Source of the DNA: Laedolimicola ammoniilytica | GTDB taxonomy: Bacteria > Bacillota > Clostridia > Lachnospirales > Lachnospiraceae | Assembly: GCF_025567165.1 (NCBI RefSeq) | Contig: NZ_JAOQKC010000016.1 | Location: 1-64,000, forward strand | Reading direction: 5' to 3' | DNA length: 64,000 nt | Part shown: positions 52,905 to 62,337 of the stretch, in pieces | Layout: every line of letters begins with the position of its first letter | Position numbering within the stretch: the stretch's first letter is position 1 | The notes under the pieces: model-generated | What the model was told of the DNA's origin: nothing | Database searches by the model: none | The model's input: the letters and a program-made list of their open reading frames with translations, nothing else | Program-made: the position numbers and the translations under genes

Positions 52905-53224
52905 ATGCTCCGTGTATTAGTAGCAGATGATGAGGAAAAGGCATGTCAGTTGATTTGCAAGCTGATTCACTGGGAAGAACTGGAAATGAAATCGGTGGGA
53001 ACCGCATCAAATGGAATTGGAGCTCTTCAGATGATAGAAGCGGAACACCGGATCTGGTGCTGACGGATATCCGGATGCCCGGATATGATGGAATGGAGCT
53101 TTTGAAACGGGCGCGCATCCAAAACCCGGATATGGAATTTATTATTATCAGTGGATATTCCCATTTTGAATATATGCGGTTTCACCTGGCAGTCAGCGGA
53201 GAAGCACAGGATATAGGACAATAA
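52905..53224 (+). pseudogene. response regulator receiver domain, frameshifted and truncated
   Basis: From 52905 the sequence reads MLRVLVADDEEKACQLI..., the start of a YesN-type (receiver plus AraC) response regulator. It hits a stop near 53060. The +1 frame carries the continuation DLVLTDIRMPGYDGMELLKRA and IIISGYSHFEYMR with the phosphoacceptor Asp, so a one-base change near 53045 breaks the frame. After FEYMR the homology ends, and the DNA-binding half is missing. Confidence 0.75.
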
Positions 53225-53292
53225 GTAATAGCATAAGTAATAGCGCAGTATAAGTTTCAAGTAGGATATTTCCGGTAATTGAGTAAAAAAGC

Positions 53293-53321
53293 TTGCATGA
53301 AGGAGCTGGGACTGGTATACT
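53293..53321 (+). promoter_or_regulatory. promoter of the glycine-riboswitch transcript
   Basis: TTGCAT (53293-53298), 17-bp spacer, extended -10 TGG-TATACT (53316-53321). Confidence 0.75.
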
Positions 53322-53343
53322 TGGTTCAAATTCATAGATCCGG

Positions 53344-53560
53344 CAGAGGATAACTCTAGAGACTCCGGCTGAATAAAGCAAAAGGGGCGCCGAAGAAGCA
53401 AACTGTGGGAATTCATCATTCCGCAGTGGAAACTGGCAGGCAAAAGGAAGGTTATCCGACGGAACTCTGGAGAGAGCGAGCAATCGCCGCCTACGTGGAG
53501 ATAACCAACTGGTAAAAGGACAGAGAGATTGATGTACAGGCATCAGTCTCTCTATTTTTT
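53344..53560 (+). ncRNA. tandem glycine riboswitch with terminator
   Basis: Aptamer I: P1 GGATAAC (53348-53354) with GTTATCC (53451-53457), and the core blocks GGGGCGCCGAAGAAGCAAAC and GGCAGGCAAAAGGA. Linker GACGGAACTCTGGAGAG. Aptamer II is more divergent but keeps ACTGGTAAAAGGACAGAG. A terminator follows: AGAGAGATTGATG (53522-53534) pairs with CATCAGTCTCTCT (53541-53553), then T6. In this family glycine usually turns expression on. It controls the saccharopine-dehydrogenase-like gene that starts 20 bases later. Confidence 0.9.
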
Positions 53561-53579
53561 ATGGAAAAGGAGAAAAGAT

Positions 53580-54845
53580 ATGAGAATGATGCTGACAGGC
53601 GCAGGCGCCGTAGGAGAATGTATTTTAAAAATGCTGGAAAAGCGGGATCCCAAGGGAGAGTGGCTTTCCTATGTGCTGCTGGCGGATTTTGATTTAAAGC
53701 GGGCGGATGAGGTAAAGAGCCATCTGGAGCAGGAGCGGAAATTCCGGGAAGGAACGCAGTATGAGACGGCGCAGGTGGACGCCAGAGACCGGGAGGCGCT
53801 GACGGCGCTTATGCGGGAGCACCGGATTGATTTCGTGATGGACGCGGCCTCTCCCTTTGTGAGCAATTTTATATTTGACGCGGCCTTTGAGGCGGGAGCC
53901 GATTATGCCAGCATGGGAACCTGGTCGGTGCCAAAGGATCACCCGGAATTCGGAAAGGGCTTTGAGGGGGCTTACCTGGAGCCCATGACCAAATATAATT
54001 TTGACCGGCATGAGGCCTGGAAGGAAAAAGGACAGATGGCCTGTATCTGTCTGGGCATCGATCCGGGCGTGGTAAATGTATTTGCCAAATATGCGGCAGA
54101 ATACTTATTTGATGAGCTGCTGGAGGTGCATGTGAAGGACGGCGGCAATCTGACGCCGCCGGAGAGCGAGAAGGACGAGATCATTTTTGGCTTCAATGTA
54201 TGGACGGTATTGGACGAGGTGATGAATCCCAACGCGGAATGGAGCCGGGAGGGCGGCTTCCTCATCGAGGACGCCTTTGCGGGAGAGGAAGATTTCCGGA
54301 TGCCGGATCCCTTCGGCGTCAACCATCTGGTAAAGGTGGAGCACGAGGAGGTAGTTACCATGCCGCGATATTTGGAAAAATATGGATTGCAGAAGGCCAG
54401 CTTCAAGATTGCCCTGGACGATAACCTGCTGAACGCCCTGAAGGTTCTGGATAAGCTGGGACTCCGGAATATCCATCCGGTTCAAGTGGGAGATGTGAAG
54501 GTAGTGCCCCGGGACGTGGTAGCGGCCTGCGCGCCCCAGCCCAAGGATATCGGAGAGGACATGACAGGCGGTATGTGCGTGGGCGTGGATTGTATCGGTA
54601 TCAAGGACGGAGAGAGGAAGGAATATTTTATCTATCAGCCCTTTGACAATCAGGAGGCGCTGCGGGACTTCGGACTGCAGGCAGTGGTGGCCCAGACCGG
54701 TTTCGGGGCGGCTCTGGCCATCGAGCTTATGGGCCGGGGAATTTGGAAGGAGGCCGGCGTATTCTCGCCGGAGTACTTCCCCTCCCGTCCCTACATGGAT
54801 CTGATGGAGGAGGCAGGACTGGTCTATCAGATCCAGGAACGCTAA
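53580..54845 (+). CDS. saccharopine dehydrogenase-like NAD(P)-dependent oxidoreductase
   Basis: 421 residues. The N-terminal Rossmann motif GAGAVGECILKML, FVMDAASPFVSNFIFDAAFEAGADYASMG and the mid-protein CICLGIDPGVVNVFAKYAAE are those of the saccharopine dehydrogenase / carboxynorspermidine dehydrogenase superfamily. The substrate cannot be read from sequence. Control by a glycine riboswitch points to glycine-linked amino-acid metabolism rather than classic lysine catabolism. ATG at 53580, AAAAGGAG ahead. Confidence 0.8.
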   Translation: MRMMLTGAGAVGECILKMLEKRDPKGEWLSYVLLADFDLKRADEVKSHLEQERKFREGTQYETAQVDARDREALTALMREHRIDFVMDAASPFVSNFIFDAAFEAGADYASMGTWSVPKDHPEFGKGFEGAYLEPMTKYNFDRHEAWKEKGQMACICLGIDPGVVNVFAKYAAEYLFDELLEVHVKDGGNLTPPESEKDEIIFGFNVWTVLDEVMNPNAEWSREGGFLIEDAFAGEEDFRMPDPFGVNHLVKVEHEEVVTMPRYLEKYGLQKASFKIALDDNLLNALKVLDKLGLRNIHPVQVGDVKVVPRDVVAACAPQPKDIGEDMTGGMCVGVDCIGIKDGERKEYFIYQPFDNQEALRDFGLQAVVAQTGFGAALAIELMGRGIWKEAGVFSPEYFPSRPYMDLMEEAGLVYQIQER

Positions 54846-54871
54846 AGCGCTAAAGCGTCCGGACGGCGTGG

Positions 54872-54900
54872 TTGACGGAAAGCCGGATTCAAGGTACACT
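54872..54900 (+). promoter_or_regulatory. promoter of GNAT-cdd unit
   Basis: TTGACG (54872-54877), 17-bp spacer, TACACT (54895-54900). Confidence 0.75.
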
Positions 54901-54935
54901 GTAAGTACCAATGCGTAATAAGGAGAAGAATTACC

Positions 54936-55379
54936 ATGTTTGCACTGAAAAAAATGACAAAAGAGATGCACGATGAAGTGCTGGCGATGGTGGAGGAGTT
55001 TTATCACAGCGACGCAGTCTGCCATCCGGTTCCTGAGGAGCGGCTGGAGCAGACCTTTGCGGACGCAGTGAGCGATGATCCGATTCTGGAGGGCTTTGTG
55101 CTGACCGAGGATGGAAAGACCGTGGGCTTTGCCTATATTACCGAATACTATGCCTGCGAGGTGGGCGGCCGCTGCCTGATGTTTGAGGAACTTTACCTGA
55201 AGGAGGAGACTAGGGGAAAGGGCTACGGCACCCGCTTCTTTGATGAAATTATGAAAGCAAAGCCGGAGGTGCGCCGCTTCCGTCTGGAGGTTACCCGCAG
55301 CAATGAGAAGGCTGTGCGTCTCTACGAGCGTCTGGGCTTCACCTTCCTGGATTATGATCAGATGATTCTCGACCGGTAA
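54936..55379 (+). CDS. GNAT-family N-acetyltransferase
   Basis: 147 residues. The acetyl-CoA loop ETRGKGYGTRFFDEI (motif A, ~88-102) and LEVTRSNEKAVRLYERLGF (motif B) are clear. Substrate unknown. AAGGAG precedes the ATG. The cdd gene starts 15 bases after the stop, probably one transcript. Confidence 0.9.
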   Translation: MFALKKMTKEMHDEVLAMVEEFYHSDAVCHPVPEERLEQTFADAVSDDPILEGFVLTEDGKTVGFAYITEYYACEVGGRCLMFEELYLKEETRGKGYGTRFFDEIMKAKPEVRRFRLEVTRSNEKAVRLYERLGFTFLDYDQMILDR

Positions 55380-55393
55380 ATGAGGAGATACAG

Positions 55394-55822
55394 ATGAGTG
55401 ATGAGAAATTAATGGAGCTGGCTCTGGCGGCCAGAGAAGGATCTTACAGTCCCTATTCCCATTTCCGGGTAGGGGCGGCTCTGCTCTGCGCCGACGGCAG
55501 CATTTACACCGGCTGTAATATCGAAAATGCTGCCTTTACGCCGGGCATCTGCGCCGAGCGCACGGCTATCTACAAGGCGGTCAGTGAGGGCAAGCGGGAC
55601 TTTCAGGCCATCGCCATCGCGGGCGGCCCGGAGGGCGGAGAGCCGGCCCTGACCGCGCCCTGCGGCGTCTGCCGCCAGGTCATGCGGGAATTCTGCGATC
55701 CGGAAGAATTTCGGATTATCCTGGGAGCCGGAACCGGGGAGAAGCAGGTGTATTTATTAAAAGAGCTGCTTCCATTGAGCTTTGGCCCGGATAATCTGAA
55801 GGGGAAGGAGAAATATTCATGA
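55394..55822 (+). CDS. cdd: cytidine deaminase
   Basis: 142 residues. Converts cytidine and deoxycytidine to uridine forms. Zinc site: CAERTAIYKA (Cys plus catalytic Glu) and PCGVCRQVM (two Cys), giving the three-Cys homotetrameric type. GCNIENAAF is the nucleoside-binding block. The start follows GAGGAG. Overlaps the next membrane protein gene by 4 bases. Confidence 0.95.
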   Translation: MSDEKLMELALAAREGSYSPYSHFRVGAALLCADGSIYTGCNIENAAFTPGICAERTAIYKAVSEGKRDFQAIAIAGGPEGGEPALTAPCGVCRQVMREFCDPEEFRIILGAGTGEKQVYLLKELLPLSFGPDNLKGKEKYS

Positions 55823-57861
55823 AATTCTGGAAAAACCAGTCAATCCGGAGAAAAGAAGTTTCCTTTTTCCTGGCCATGGTGCTGTTCGGGGTGTTGAAGG
55901 AATTCCTGGTCTACAACCTGCCGATCATGGCGGTGCCCAAAGGCATCCACGACGACTGGATCATGGTACATATGGCGGATGCCCTGCGGAGCGGCCAGTG
56001 GCTGGGCGAATATAACGATCTGACCCTGACCAAGGGTATGTTTTTCCCGCTCTATCTGGCGGTGCTGAATTTCCTGCGCCTGTCCTATTTAAGTGTGTCG
56101 GCGCTTCTGTATACGGTAAGCTGTATGATTTTCGTGTATGCCCTGCGGCCCCTTTTGAAGAAGTACTGGGCTTGCTTTACGCTTTATCTGGTGCTTCTGT
56201 GGAACCCGGTGTCCTATTCGGTGCAGGCGTTCCAGCGCGTGTACCGCAACAGCATTTCCTATATTCAGGTACTGCTGATCTTCGGTGGCCTGCTGGCCCT
56301 GTGGCTCAGACGCAAAGAACCGGTGAAGAAGCAGATTCTGTGGCTTCTGACCGCCGCAGTGGGCATGGTCACGTTCTTTTATACCCGGGAGGACGCCATT
56401 TGGGTGGAGCCCTTCCTGCTGGTGTTCCTGCTGGTTTACCTGGGAACTATGTTCTTTTCATGGAAGAAGGAGCACAGGCGCGAATATGTGGGAAAGGCAG
56501 TGCTGGTGCTTTTGCCCTTCCTCAGCGTCTGGGGCGCAGGACAGCTGATTGCCCAGGAAAATGATAATCATTATAACATTCGTCTGACCAACGAGTTGCA
56601 AAAGGGCGGCTTTGCGGAAATGTATAAGAGTATGATGGCGGTGAAGCCGGAGGAGGATATTCCGGGCGTGACCATGACCCGGGAGAAAATCGCGCGGATG
56701 TGCGACGAGTGCCCGACCTTGGAGAAGCTGGAACCCTATATCCAGAGCAGCCGACTCTACTGGGCAGGTTCCGGGGAAAATGAGAAGGACTGGGAAGTAC
56801 GGGACGGCTGGGTCTTCTGGATCTTTCGGACAGCCCTCGCGCAGGCCGGTTATTATACGGACGGCGGGACGGTCAATCAGGTGTGTCTGCAGATTCGGGA
56901 CGAGCTGGAGGCGGCCATGGACGAGGGACGCCTCACACGGCAGGCGACCATGCCATCCACCTATATGTCCCCCTGGCGGGAAGGATATCTCGGAGATCTG
57001 TTCGGCGCGTTAGGCAAGGCGATTGCTTATACTACTACTTATGACGAAATGGAGACCCTGGTGTATCTCTACAGCGAGCCCGATGAAAATGGCGGAATTC
57101 CGCTGTTTGAGCGGATGACCGGAGACAAGGCTGTCTGGTATGAGTCAGATCTGGTGGAAATGGCAGGCTGGTATGCTTCCTATGAAGGCATGGAGGGCGT
57201 GACCCTGCAGGCGGAAGCAACGGACGGTACGGTGCTTGGCACGGCGGAATTTACCGAGAGCGATGATATCGCGGCTTATCTGGCGGGACAGGGGATTGAA
57301 GCACCCGGCAGTGAAAAATGTCGCTTCTCCCTGAAGCTGTCGGTGAAGGATAAACCGCAGACGGTCTATCTGAAGGCCTACCGGAATGGAACGCTTCTGG
57401 ATTCCTACGAGCTTTCGGAGGATCTGACCCGGGTGGAGAGCGGGGCTTCCTGCCTGAATCTGGACTGGTACTGGGATGTGCCGGAGCGGCATGGTTTCCT
57501 GGCAAAGATCAATTATAAGGGCGTCCTTTTAAATGGAATCCGTCAGGTGTACCATGTTACCGGAGCCGTGGCGGCAGCGGCAGGAGCTTTGGCTTATGTG
57601 GCGCTCTGCGTGCGGATGTTGAAGCGCCGCCTGCAGAAGGTGAAGGATGAGGACGGACGGGATTTGTCCGTATGGCTTACGCTTTCTGCACTGTTGGCCA
57701 GCTATTTCGTGCTACTGGGGGGAATCTCTTATTCGGAGATCTCCGGCTGGAACGCGATTCTGTACTGGTATCTGTCGGGGGCTTATCCGATTATGATTGC
57801 CTTTGAGGCGCTGGCGGTGCTGTTCCTGGTGCAGGAACTGCGGGAAAAAGTAAATCAGTAA
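55819..57861 (+). CDS. large polytopic membrane protein, GT-C-like topology
   Basis: 680 residues. About eight to nine hydrophobic helices lie in the first ~240 residues, then a soluble extracytoplasmic domain (~245-590), then four helices (~590-675). A short acidic HDDW motif in the first outer loop recalls GT-C glycosyltransferases, whose catalytic Asp lies there, but no family could be assigned. Coupled to cdd by ATGA overlap, with no functional link evident. Confidence 0.6.
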   Translation: MKFWKNQSIRRKEVSFFLAMVLFGVLKEFLVYNLPIMAVPKGIHDDWIMVHMADALRSGQWLGEYNDLTLTKGMFFPLYLAVLNFLRLSYLSVSALLYTVSCMIFVYALRPLLKKYWACFTLYLVLLWNPVSYSVQAFQRVYRNSISYIQVLLIFGGLLALWLRRKEPVKKQILWLLTAAVGMVTFFYTREDAIWVEPFLLVFLLVYLGTMFFSWKKEHRREYVGKAVLVLLPFLSVWGAGQLIAQENDNHYNIRLTNELQKGGFAEMYKSMMAVKPEEDIPGVTMTREKIARMCDECPTLEKLEPYIQSSRLYWAGSGENEKDWEVRDGWVFWIFRTALAQAGYYTDGGTVNQVCLQIRDELEAAMDEGRLTRQATMPSTYMSPWREGYLGDLFGALGKAIAYTTTYDEMETLVYLYSEPDENGGIPLFERMTGDKAVWYESDLVEMAGWYASYEGMEGVTLQAEATDGTVLGTAEFTESDDIAAYLAGQGIEAPGSEKCRFSLKLSVKDKPQTVYLKAYRNGTLLDSYELSEDLTRVESGASCLNLDWYWDVPERHGFLAKINYKGVLLNGIRQVYHVTGAVAAAAGALAYVALCVRMLKRRLQKVKDEDGRDLSVWLTLSALLASYFVLLGGISYSEISGWNAILYWYLSGAYPIMIAFEALAVLFLVQELREKVNQ

Positions 57862-58175
57862 ATTCCATTAGCAAAGTCGGTTTTCATAGAATTTGCAGTG
57901 TAACGGTTACAAAGCAGCTGTAAGGATTTTTCGGTGGCAAGTTCTTAGATGACGGTACGGAACCGTTACGCAAAAAGTACAGAATCAGGACAGATATATG
58001 TTAAATTTTAGACATATTATGCATTGTATTTTGAGCGGATTCTAGTATAATAGGATATAACAGAATATAACAAAATACAACAAAAATACAACAAAAAACA
58101 TAACAAAAACACAACATTCCAAAACAAAACCGGCCCTTACGGATGGCAGGCCCGTTGGAAAAGGAGAGGAATCCT
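57862..58175 (+). promoter_or_regulatory. gene-free stretch with promoter and CAA-rich leader
   Basis: Promoter TTGTAT (58024-58029), 16-bp spacer, TATAAT (58046-58051). The transcript begins with about 75 nt made almost only of A and C with short ATAACA/TACAAC repeats, then a GGCCC-bearing segment and AAAAGGAGAGG. Further upstream are TGTAACGGTTACA (~57900) and GGAACCGTTACGC (~57960), possibly operator-like. No ORF supported. Confidence 0.6.
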
Positions 58176-58850
58176 ATGAAACTGATTATTGATAACGCGA
58201 ACATTGATGACATTCGTTCCATGTATGAGTATTTTCCCATGGACGGCGTAACCTGTAACCCGACCATTCTGGCCAAGGAAAAGCGCCCGCCCTACGAGGT
58301 ACTGAAGGAGATCCGTGATTTTATCGAGGAAGGAGAGCTCCATGTACAGGTCTTAAACGACAAGGCCGAGGGTATGGTGGAGGAAGCCTACAAGATCCGC
58401 AAGGAGCTGGGAGACGATACCTATATTAAGATCCCGACCACCAAGGAGGGATTGAAGGCTATCCGGATTCTGGCGGCGGCAGGTATCCATGTGACAGCCA
58501 CAGCGATTTATACCCAGATGCAGGCGTTCCTGGCGGCCAAATCCGGCGCGCTTTATGTGGCGCCCTACATCAACCGTATTGATAACCTGGGATCCGACGG
58601 CGTGCGTACCGCCAAGGAGATCCACGATATGTTCCGCAACTACGGCTTCAAGACGGAGGTGCTGGCAGCCAGCTTTAAGAATTCCCGCCAGGTCATCACC
58701 CTGTGCGAGTATGGAATCGGCGCGACTACCATTTCCCCGGACGTACTGGATCTGCTGATTAAAAATGATTCCGTAACAGCGGCCCTGAATGTATTCCGCA
58801 GTGACTTTGAGCGTGTCTGCGGCAAGGGCAAGACCATGCTGGACTGTTAA
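58176..58850 (+). CDS. transaldolase family / fructose-6-phosphate aldolase-like
   Basis: 224 residues, the short (subfamily FSA/MipB/TalC) size. KLIIDNANIDDIRSMYEYFPMDGVTCNPTI at the start, YIKIPTTKEGLKAI with the Schiff-base Lys, and YVAPYINRIDNLGSDG define the family. It could be a transaldolase or an aldolase; the sequence does not decide. ATG at 58176 with AAGGAGAGG ahead. The adenosine deaminase gene follows 17 bases later. Confidence 0.88.
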   Translation: MKLIIDNANIDDIRSMYEYFPMDGVTCNPTILAKEKRPPYEVLKEIRDFIEEGELHVQVLNDKAEGMVEEAYKIRKELGDDTYIKIPTTKEGLKAIRILAAAGIHVTATAIYTQMQAFLAAKSGALYVAPYINRIDNLGSDGVRTAKEIHDMFRNYGFKTEVLAASFKNSRQVITLCEYGIGATTISPDVLDLLIKNDSVTAALNVFRSDFERVCGKGKTMLDC

Positions 58851-58867
58851 AAATAAGAGGATTTCCT

Positions 58868-59854
58868 ATGATAGATTTGCATTTGCATTTTGATGGTTCC
58901 CTGCTTCCGCGCACCGTACTGGAGCTTGCGCAGGAGCAGGGAATCCTGCTTCCGGCGAAAGAGCCGGACGAATTAAAATTATTTCTGACAGCTCCGGAGA
59001 ACTGCAAGAGCCTGAATGAATATCTGGAGAAGTTTGATCTGCCTCTTAAGGTGCTGCAGACCAGGGAGGCTGTCCGGAAGGCTATGTATATCCTGGTCAG
59101 CTCTCTGAAGGAGCAGGGAATGCTTTATGCGGAAATCCGGTTTGCGCCCCAGCTTCATACGAAAAAGGGGTTGTCCCAGGAACGGGTGGTACAGGCTGCC
59201 CTTCTGGGTATGCAGGAGGCGCTGGCGGGTTCCTTTTTCCGGTGTAAGCTGATTCTGTGCTGTATGCGTGGGGCGGACAATCATGAGGAAAATCTGCTGA
59301 CCGTTCGGACGGCGGCGGCCTTTCTGGGCCGGGGCGTGGCGGCGGTAGATCTGGCCGGGGCGGAGGCTCTGTATCCTACGGCGGATTTCGCGGACGTGTT
59401 CGGGCTTGCGAGGGAGCTTGGAGTGCCCTTTACGATTCATGCGGGAGAGGCCGACGGGCCGGAGAGTATCGAAGCAGCGCTGGACTTCGGGGCCAGCCGG
59501 ATCGGACACGGCGTGCGGGCAGCGGAGAAGCCGGAGCTTCTGGAGCGGCTGCGGGACCAGCGGATTCCACTGGAAATGTGTCCCAGCAGCAATGTGCAGA
59601 CGAAGGCGGTTCCCTCTCTTTCGCGGCATCCGGTTCTGGAGTTTCTGCGGCAGGGTCTGTGCGTGACAGTCAATACAGACAATATGACGGTGTCGGATAC
59701 AACCATAGAGAAGGAATTCGGCCTGCTGTCCCGGAAACTGGGAATGACGGCAGAAGAACGGAAAAAATTGCTTCTCAACGCAGCGGACGCGGCCTTTTTG
59801 ACGTCGGAGGAGCGGTGGCGGCTGAAAGACGTAATAGAAAAGATATGTTGCTGA
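58868..59854 (+). CDS. add: adenosine deaminase
   Basis: 328 residues. Zinc-dependent conversion of adenosine to inosine. HLHFDGSLL (two His ligands), HAGEADGPESI (third His ligand and catalytic Glu), RIGHGVRA and SNVQTKAVPS, and NTDNMTVSDT (Asp ligand) are all present. With the transaldolase it may feed ribose units from nucleosides into the pentose phosphate route (inference). Confidence 0.92.
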   Translation: MIDLHLHFDGSLLPRTVLELAQEQGILLPAKEPDELKLFLTAPENCKSLNEYLEKFDLPLKVLQTREAVRKAMYILVSSLKEQGMLYAEIRFAPQLHTKKGLSQERVVQAALLGMQEALAGSFFRCKLILCCMRGADNHEENLLTVRTAAAFLGRGVAAVDLAGAEALYPTADFADVFGLARELGVPFTIHAGEADGPESIEAALDFGASRIGHGVRAAEKPELLERLRDQRIPLEMCPSSNVQTKAVPSLSRHPVLEFLRQGLCVTVNTDNMTVSDTTIEKEFGLLSRKLGMTAEERKKLLLNAADAAFLTSEERWRLKDVIEKICC

Positions 59855-59946
59855 ATCTATGGAGTCTGAAATGAATTCAGGAACGTAAAAGCTATAGATA
59901 ATAGAATGAATAAGCCCGGGAAACGGGCGCAGACAGGGAGAAGAGA

Positions 59947-60537
59947 ATGGCGAAGAAAAACGCGAGAAATACAAGAGGAAAAATTGTCAGCGCAGCCTGG
60001 AAGCTTTTTTACGAGCAGGGCTATGAGGACACGACGGTGGAAGAGATCATCGCCCTCTCCGGCACCTCCAAGGGATCCTTCTATCACTATTTCGACGGCA
60101 AGGACGCGCTTCTCTCTACCTTAAGTTCTCTTTTCGATGAGAAGTATGAGGAGCTGATGGAGGAATTGACGCCGGAGATGACAGCGATGGAGCAGCTGTT
60201 GTTTCTGAATCAGGAGCTGTTTAAGATGATCGAGGACAGCATTTCCCTGGATCTGCTGGCGCGGCTTTATTCGACCCAGCTGACCACCAGCGGGGAAAAG
60301 CATCTGCTGGATCACAATCGCATATACTATAAGCTGCTGCGGAAAATCATTGCCAAGGGCCGGGAGGATGGGCAGCTGAGCCGCACATCCAGCGTCAGCG
60401 AGATGGTGAAGCTCTACGCGCTCTGCGAGCGGGCGCTTTTGTACGACTGGTGCCTCTGCGCCGGGGAGTATTCCCTGGTGGAGTATAGCGGACGTGTGCT
60501 GCCGGTATTCCTGAGCAGCTTTCTGCCTCAAAAGTAG
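59947..60537 (+). CDS. TetR-family transcriptional regulator
   Basis: 196 residues. The N-terminal TetR helix-turn-helix: RGKIVSAAWKLFYEQGYEDTTVEEIIALSGTSKGSFYHYFDGKDALLSTL. The ligand domain is unassigned. GGGAGAAGAG precedes the ATG. Target unknown; the next gene (putP) has its own promoter about 125 bases after the stop. Confidence 0.92.
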   Translation: MAKKNARNTRGKIVSAAWKLFYEQGYEDTTVEEIIALSGTSKGSFYHYFDGKDALLSTLSSLFDEKYEELMEELTPEMTAMEQLLFLNQELFKMIEDSISLDLLARLYSTQLTTSGEKHLLDHNRIYYKLLRKIIAKGREDGQLSRTSSVSEMVKLYALCERALLYDWCLCAGEYSLVEYSGRVLPVFLSSFLPQK

Positions 60538-60661
60538 AAAATTTATTTTTTGTATTTCATATCTTCTAAAATACCGTCTAGTTTAAAAATGTTGTAAATA
60601 AAAGAAAAATATTGATTTTTTAATATAAAAGTACAGCATTCGTTCTATACAATATTCTGTA

Positions 60662-60690
60662 TTGTGGTCTACTTTCCCCTGTGTTATAAT
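60662..60690 (+). promoter_or_regulatory. promoter of putP
   Basis: TTGTGG (60662-60667), 17-bp spacer, extended -10 TGT-TATAAT (60685-60690). Confidence 0.7.
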
Positions 60691-60756
60691 AAGCCTCATG
60701 TGCGGGAGACGCCTGAACGGATCCCGCGATTGTAAAGGTATGAGGAGGAAGTAACT

Positions 60757-62289
60757 ATGGCAGGACAAGTGGGAATTCTCGCGGCGATCGTGATTTATCT
60801 GGCAGCGATGGTCTATGTGGGATTCTATTTCAGTAAGAAAGGCAGCGGAGATTCCACAGATGAATTTTATCTGGGCGGCCGTAAGCTGGGACCGCTGGTA
60901 ACGGCAATGAGCGCGGAGGCCTCCGACATGAGCAGCTGGCTCCTGATGGGATTGCCGGGCGTCGCTTATCTGACCGGTATCTCTGACGCAGGCTGGACCG
61001 CTATCGGCCTGGGCCTGGGAACCTATCTGAACTGGCTTATCGTGGCGAAGCGTCTGCGCCGCTATTCTGTAAAATGCAACGCCATTACCATTCCGGATTT
61101 CTTTTCCAGACGTTTCCGGGACGAGAAGAACATTCTGATGTGTATCGCGGCGATTGTGATTCTGATTTTCTTTATTCCCTATACGGCGTCTGGCTTTAAG
61201 GCGATCGGAACACTGTTCTCCAGTCTCTTCGGAGTCGAGTATCATGTGGCGATGATTGTCGGAGCAGTAGTAATCGTAGGTTACACCGTCATGGGCGGTT
61301 TTATGGCCGTATCTACTACAGACCTGATTCAGAGTATTGTTATGAGTATTTCTTTGGTAGTTATCGTATTTTACGGAATCCATCTGGCAGGCGGCTGGGA
61401 CGCGGTTATGGCAAATGCGAACTCACTGGCCGGATATCTTTCTATGACGCAGATGCATGATGGTGCCACCAATACGGCTAGCCCCTACAGCCTGCTGACG
61501 ATTATATCTACCATGGCGTGGGGACTGGGGTATTTCGGAATGCCCCATATCCTGCTTCGTTTTATGGCTATCGAAGACGAGAATAAACTGACACTTTCCC
61601 GTCGGATTGCCAGTATCTGGGTTGTAATTTCCATGGCAGTGGCTATCCTGATCGGTGTGATTGGCTGTGCGGCTTCTGTACAGGGGGCGATTCCGACCTT
61701 TGCGACCAGCGCGGAGTCCGAGACCGTCATTATCCGTTTCGCCCATCTGCTGGGACAGCATAATTTCCTGCTCTCCCTGATTGCAGGCGTGGTTCTGGCC
61801 GGTATCCTGGCCTGCACCATGTCTACGGCAGACTCTCAGCTTCTGACGGCAGCTTCCGGCGTATCCCAGAACTTGCTGCAGGATTTTCTGAAGATTAAGA
61901 TGAGCGCAAAGGCTTCCATGATGGCAGCGCGTCTGACCGTAATTGGCATTGCCGTTGTGGCGATTTTCCTGGCATGGAATCCGGACAGCTCCGTATTCTA
62001 TATCGTATCCTTTGCATGGGCAGGCTTCGGCGCAGCCTTCGGACCGCTGGTTCTCTTTGCACTGTTCTGGAAGCGTACCAATATGCAGGGCGCTCTGGCC
62101 GGCATGATCGCAGGCGGCGTGATGGTATTCGTATGGAAGTATCTGGTTCGTCCCATGGGCGGTGTCTGGAACATCTATGAGCTGCTTCCGGCGTTCATTG
62201 TATCCGCACTGGCAATTATCATTGTTTCTCTGCTGACAGCGGCTCCGTCCAAGGAGATTTGTGACGAGTTTGATTCCGTAGGAAGATAA
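60757..62289 (+). CDS. putP: sodium/proline symporter
   Basis: 510 residues with about 13 membrane helices, typical of the SSS family. DEFYLGGRKLGPLVTAMSAEASDMSSWLLMGLPG carries the sodium- and substrate-binding residues of PutP, and VLAGILACTMSTADSQLLTAAS is the TM8 signature with Ser/Thr sodium ligands. Imports proline with Na+. AGGAGGAAG precedes the ATG. Closed by a strong bidirectional terminator. Confidence 0.93.
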   Translation: MAGQVGILAAIVIYLAAMVYVGFYFSKKGSGDSTDEFYLGGRKLGPLVTAMSAEASDMSSWLLMGLPGVAYLTGISDAGWTAIGLGLGTYLNWLIVAKRLRRYSVKCNAITIPDFFSRRFRDEKNILMCIAAIVILIFFIPYTASGFKAIGTLFSSLFGVEYHVAMIVGAVVIVGYTVMGGFMAVSTTDLIQSIVMSISLVVIVFYGIHLAGGWDAVMANANSLAGYLSMTQMHDGATNTASPYSLLTIISTMAWGLGYFGMPHILLRFMAIEDENKLTLSRRIASIWVVISMAVAILIGVIGCAASVQGAIPTFATSAESETVIIRFAHLLGQHNFLLSLIAGVVLAGILACTMSTADSQLLTAASGVSQNLLQDFLKIKMSAKASMMAARLTVIGIAVVAIFLAWNPDSSVFYIVSFAWAGFGAAFGPLVLFALFWKRTNMQGALAGMIAGGVMVFVWKYLVRPMGGVWNIYELLPAFIVSALAIIIVSLLTAAPSKEICDEFDSVGR

Positions 62290-62301
62290 GAAATCTGTAA
62301 A

Positions 62302-62337
62302 AAAATCCCGGTAGCCAAACGCTATCGGGATTTTTTA
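62302..62337. terminator. terminator after putP
   Basis: AAAATCCCGGTAGC (62302 on) pairs with GCTATCGGGATTTT (62321-62334), T6 run. Confidence 0.92.

Noticed and set aside
57900..57912. TGTAACGGTTACA as a catabolite (cre) site
   Set aside because: One base shorter than the cre consensus and far upstream of the promoter; noted only as a palindrome.
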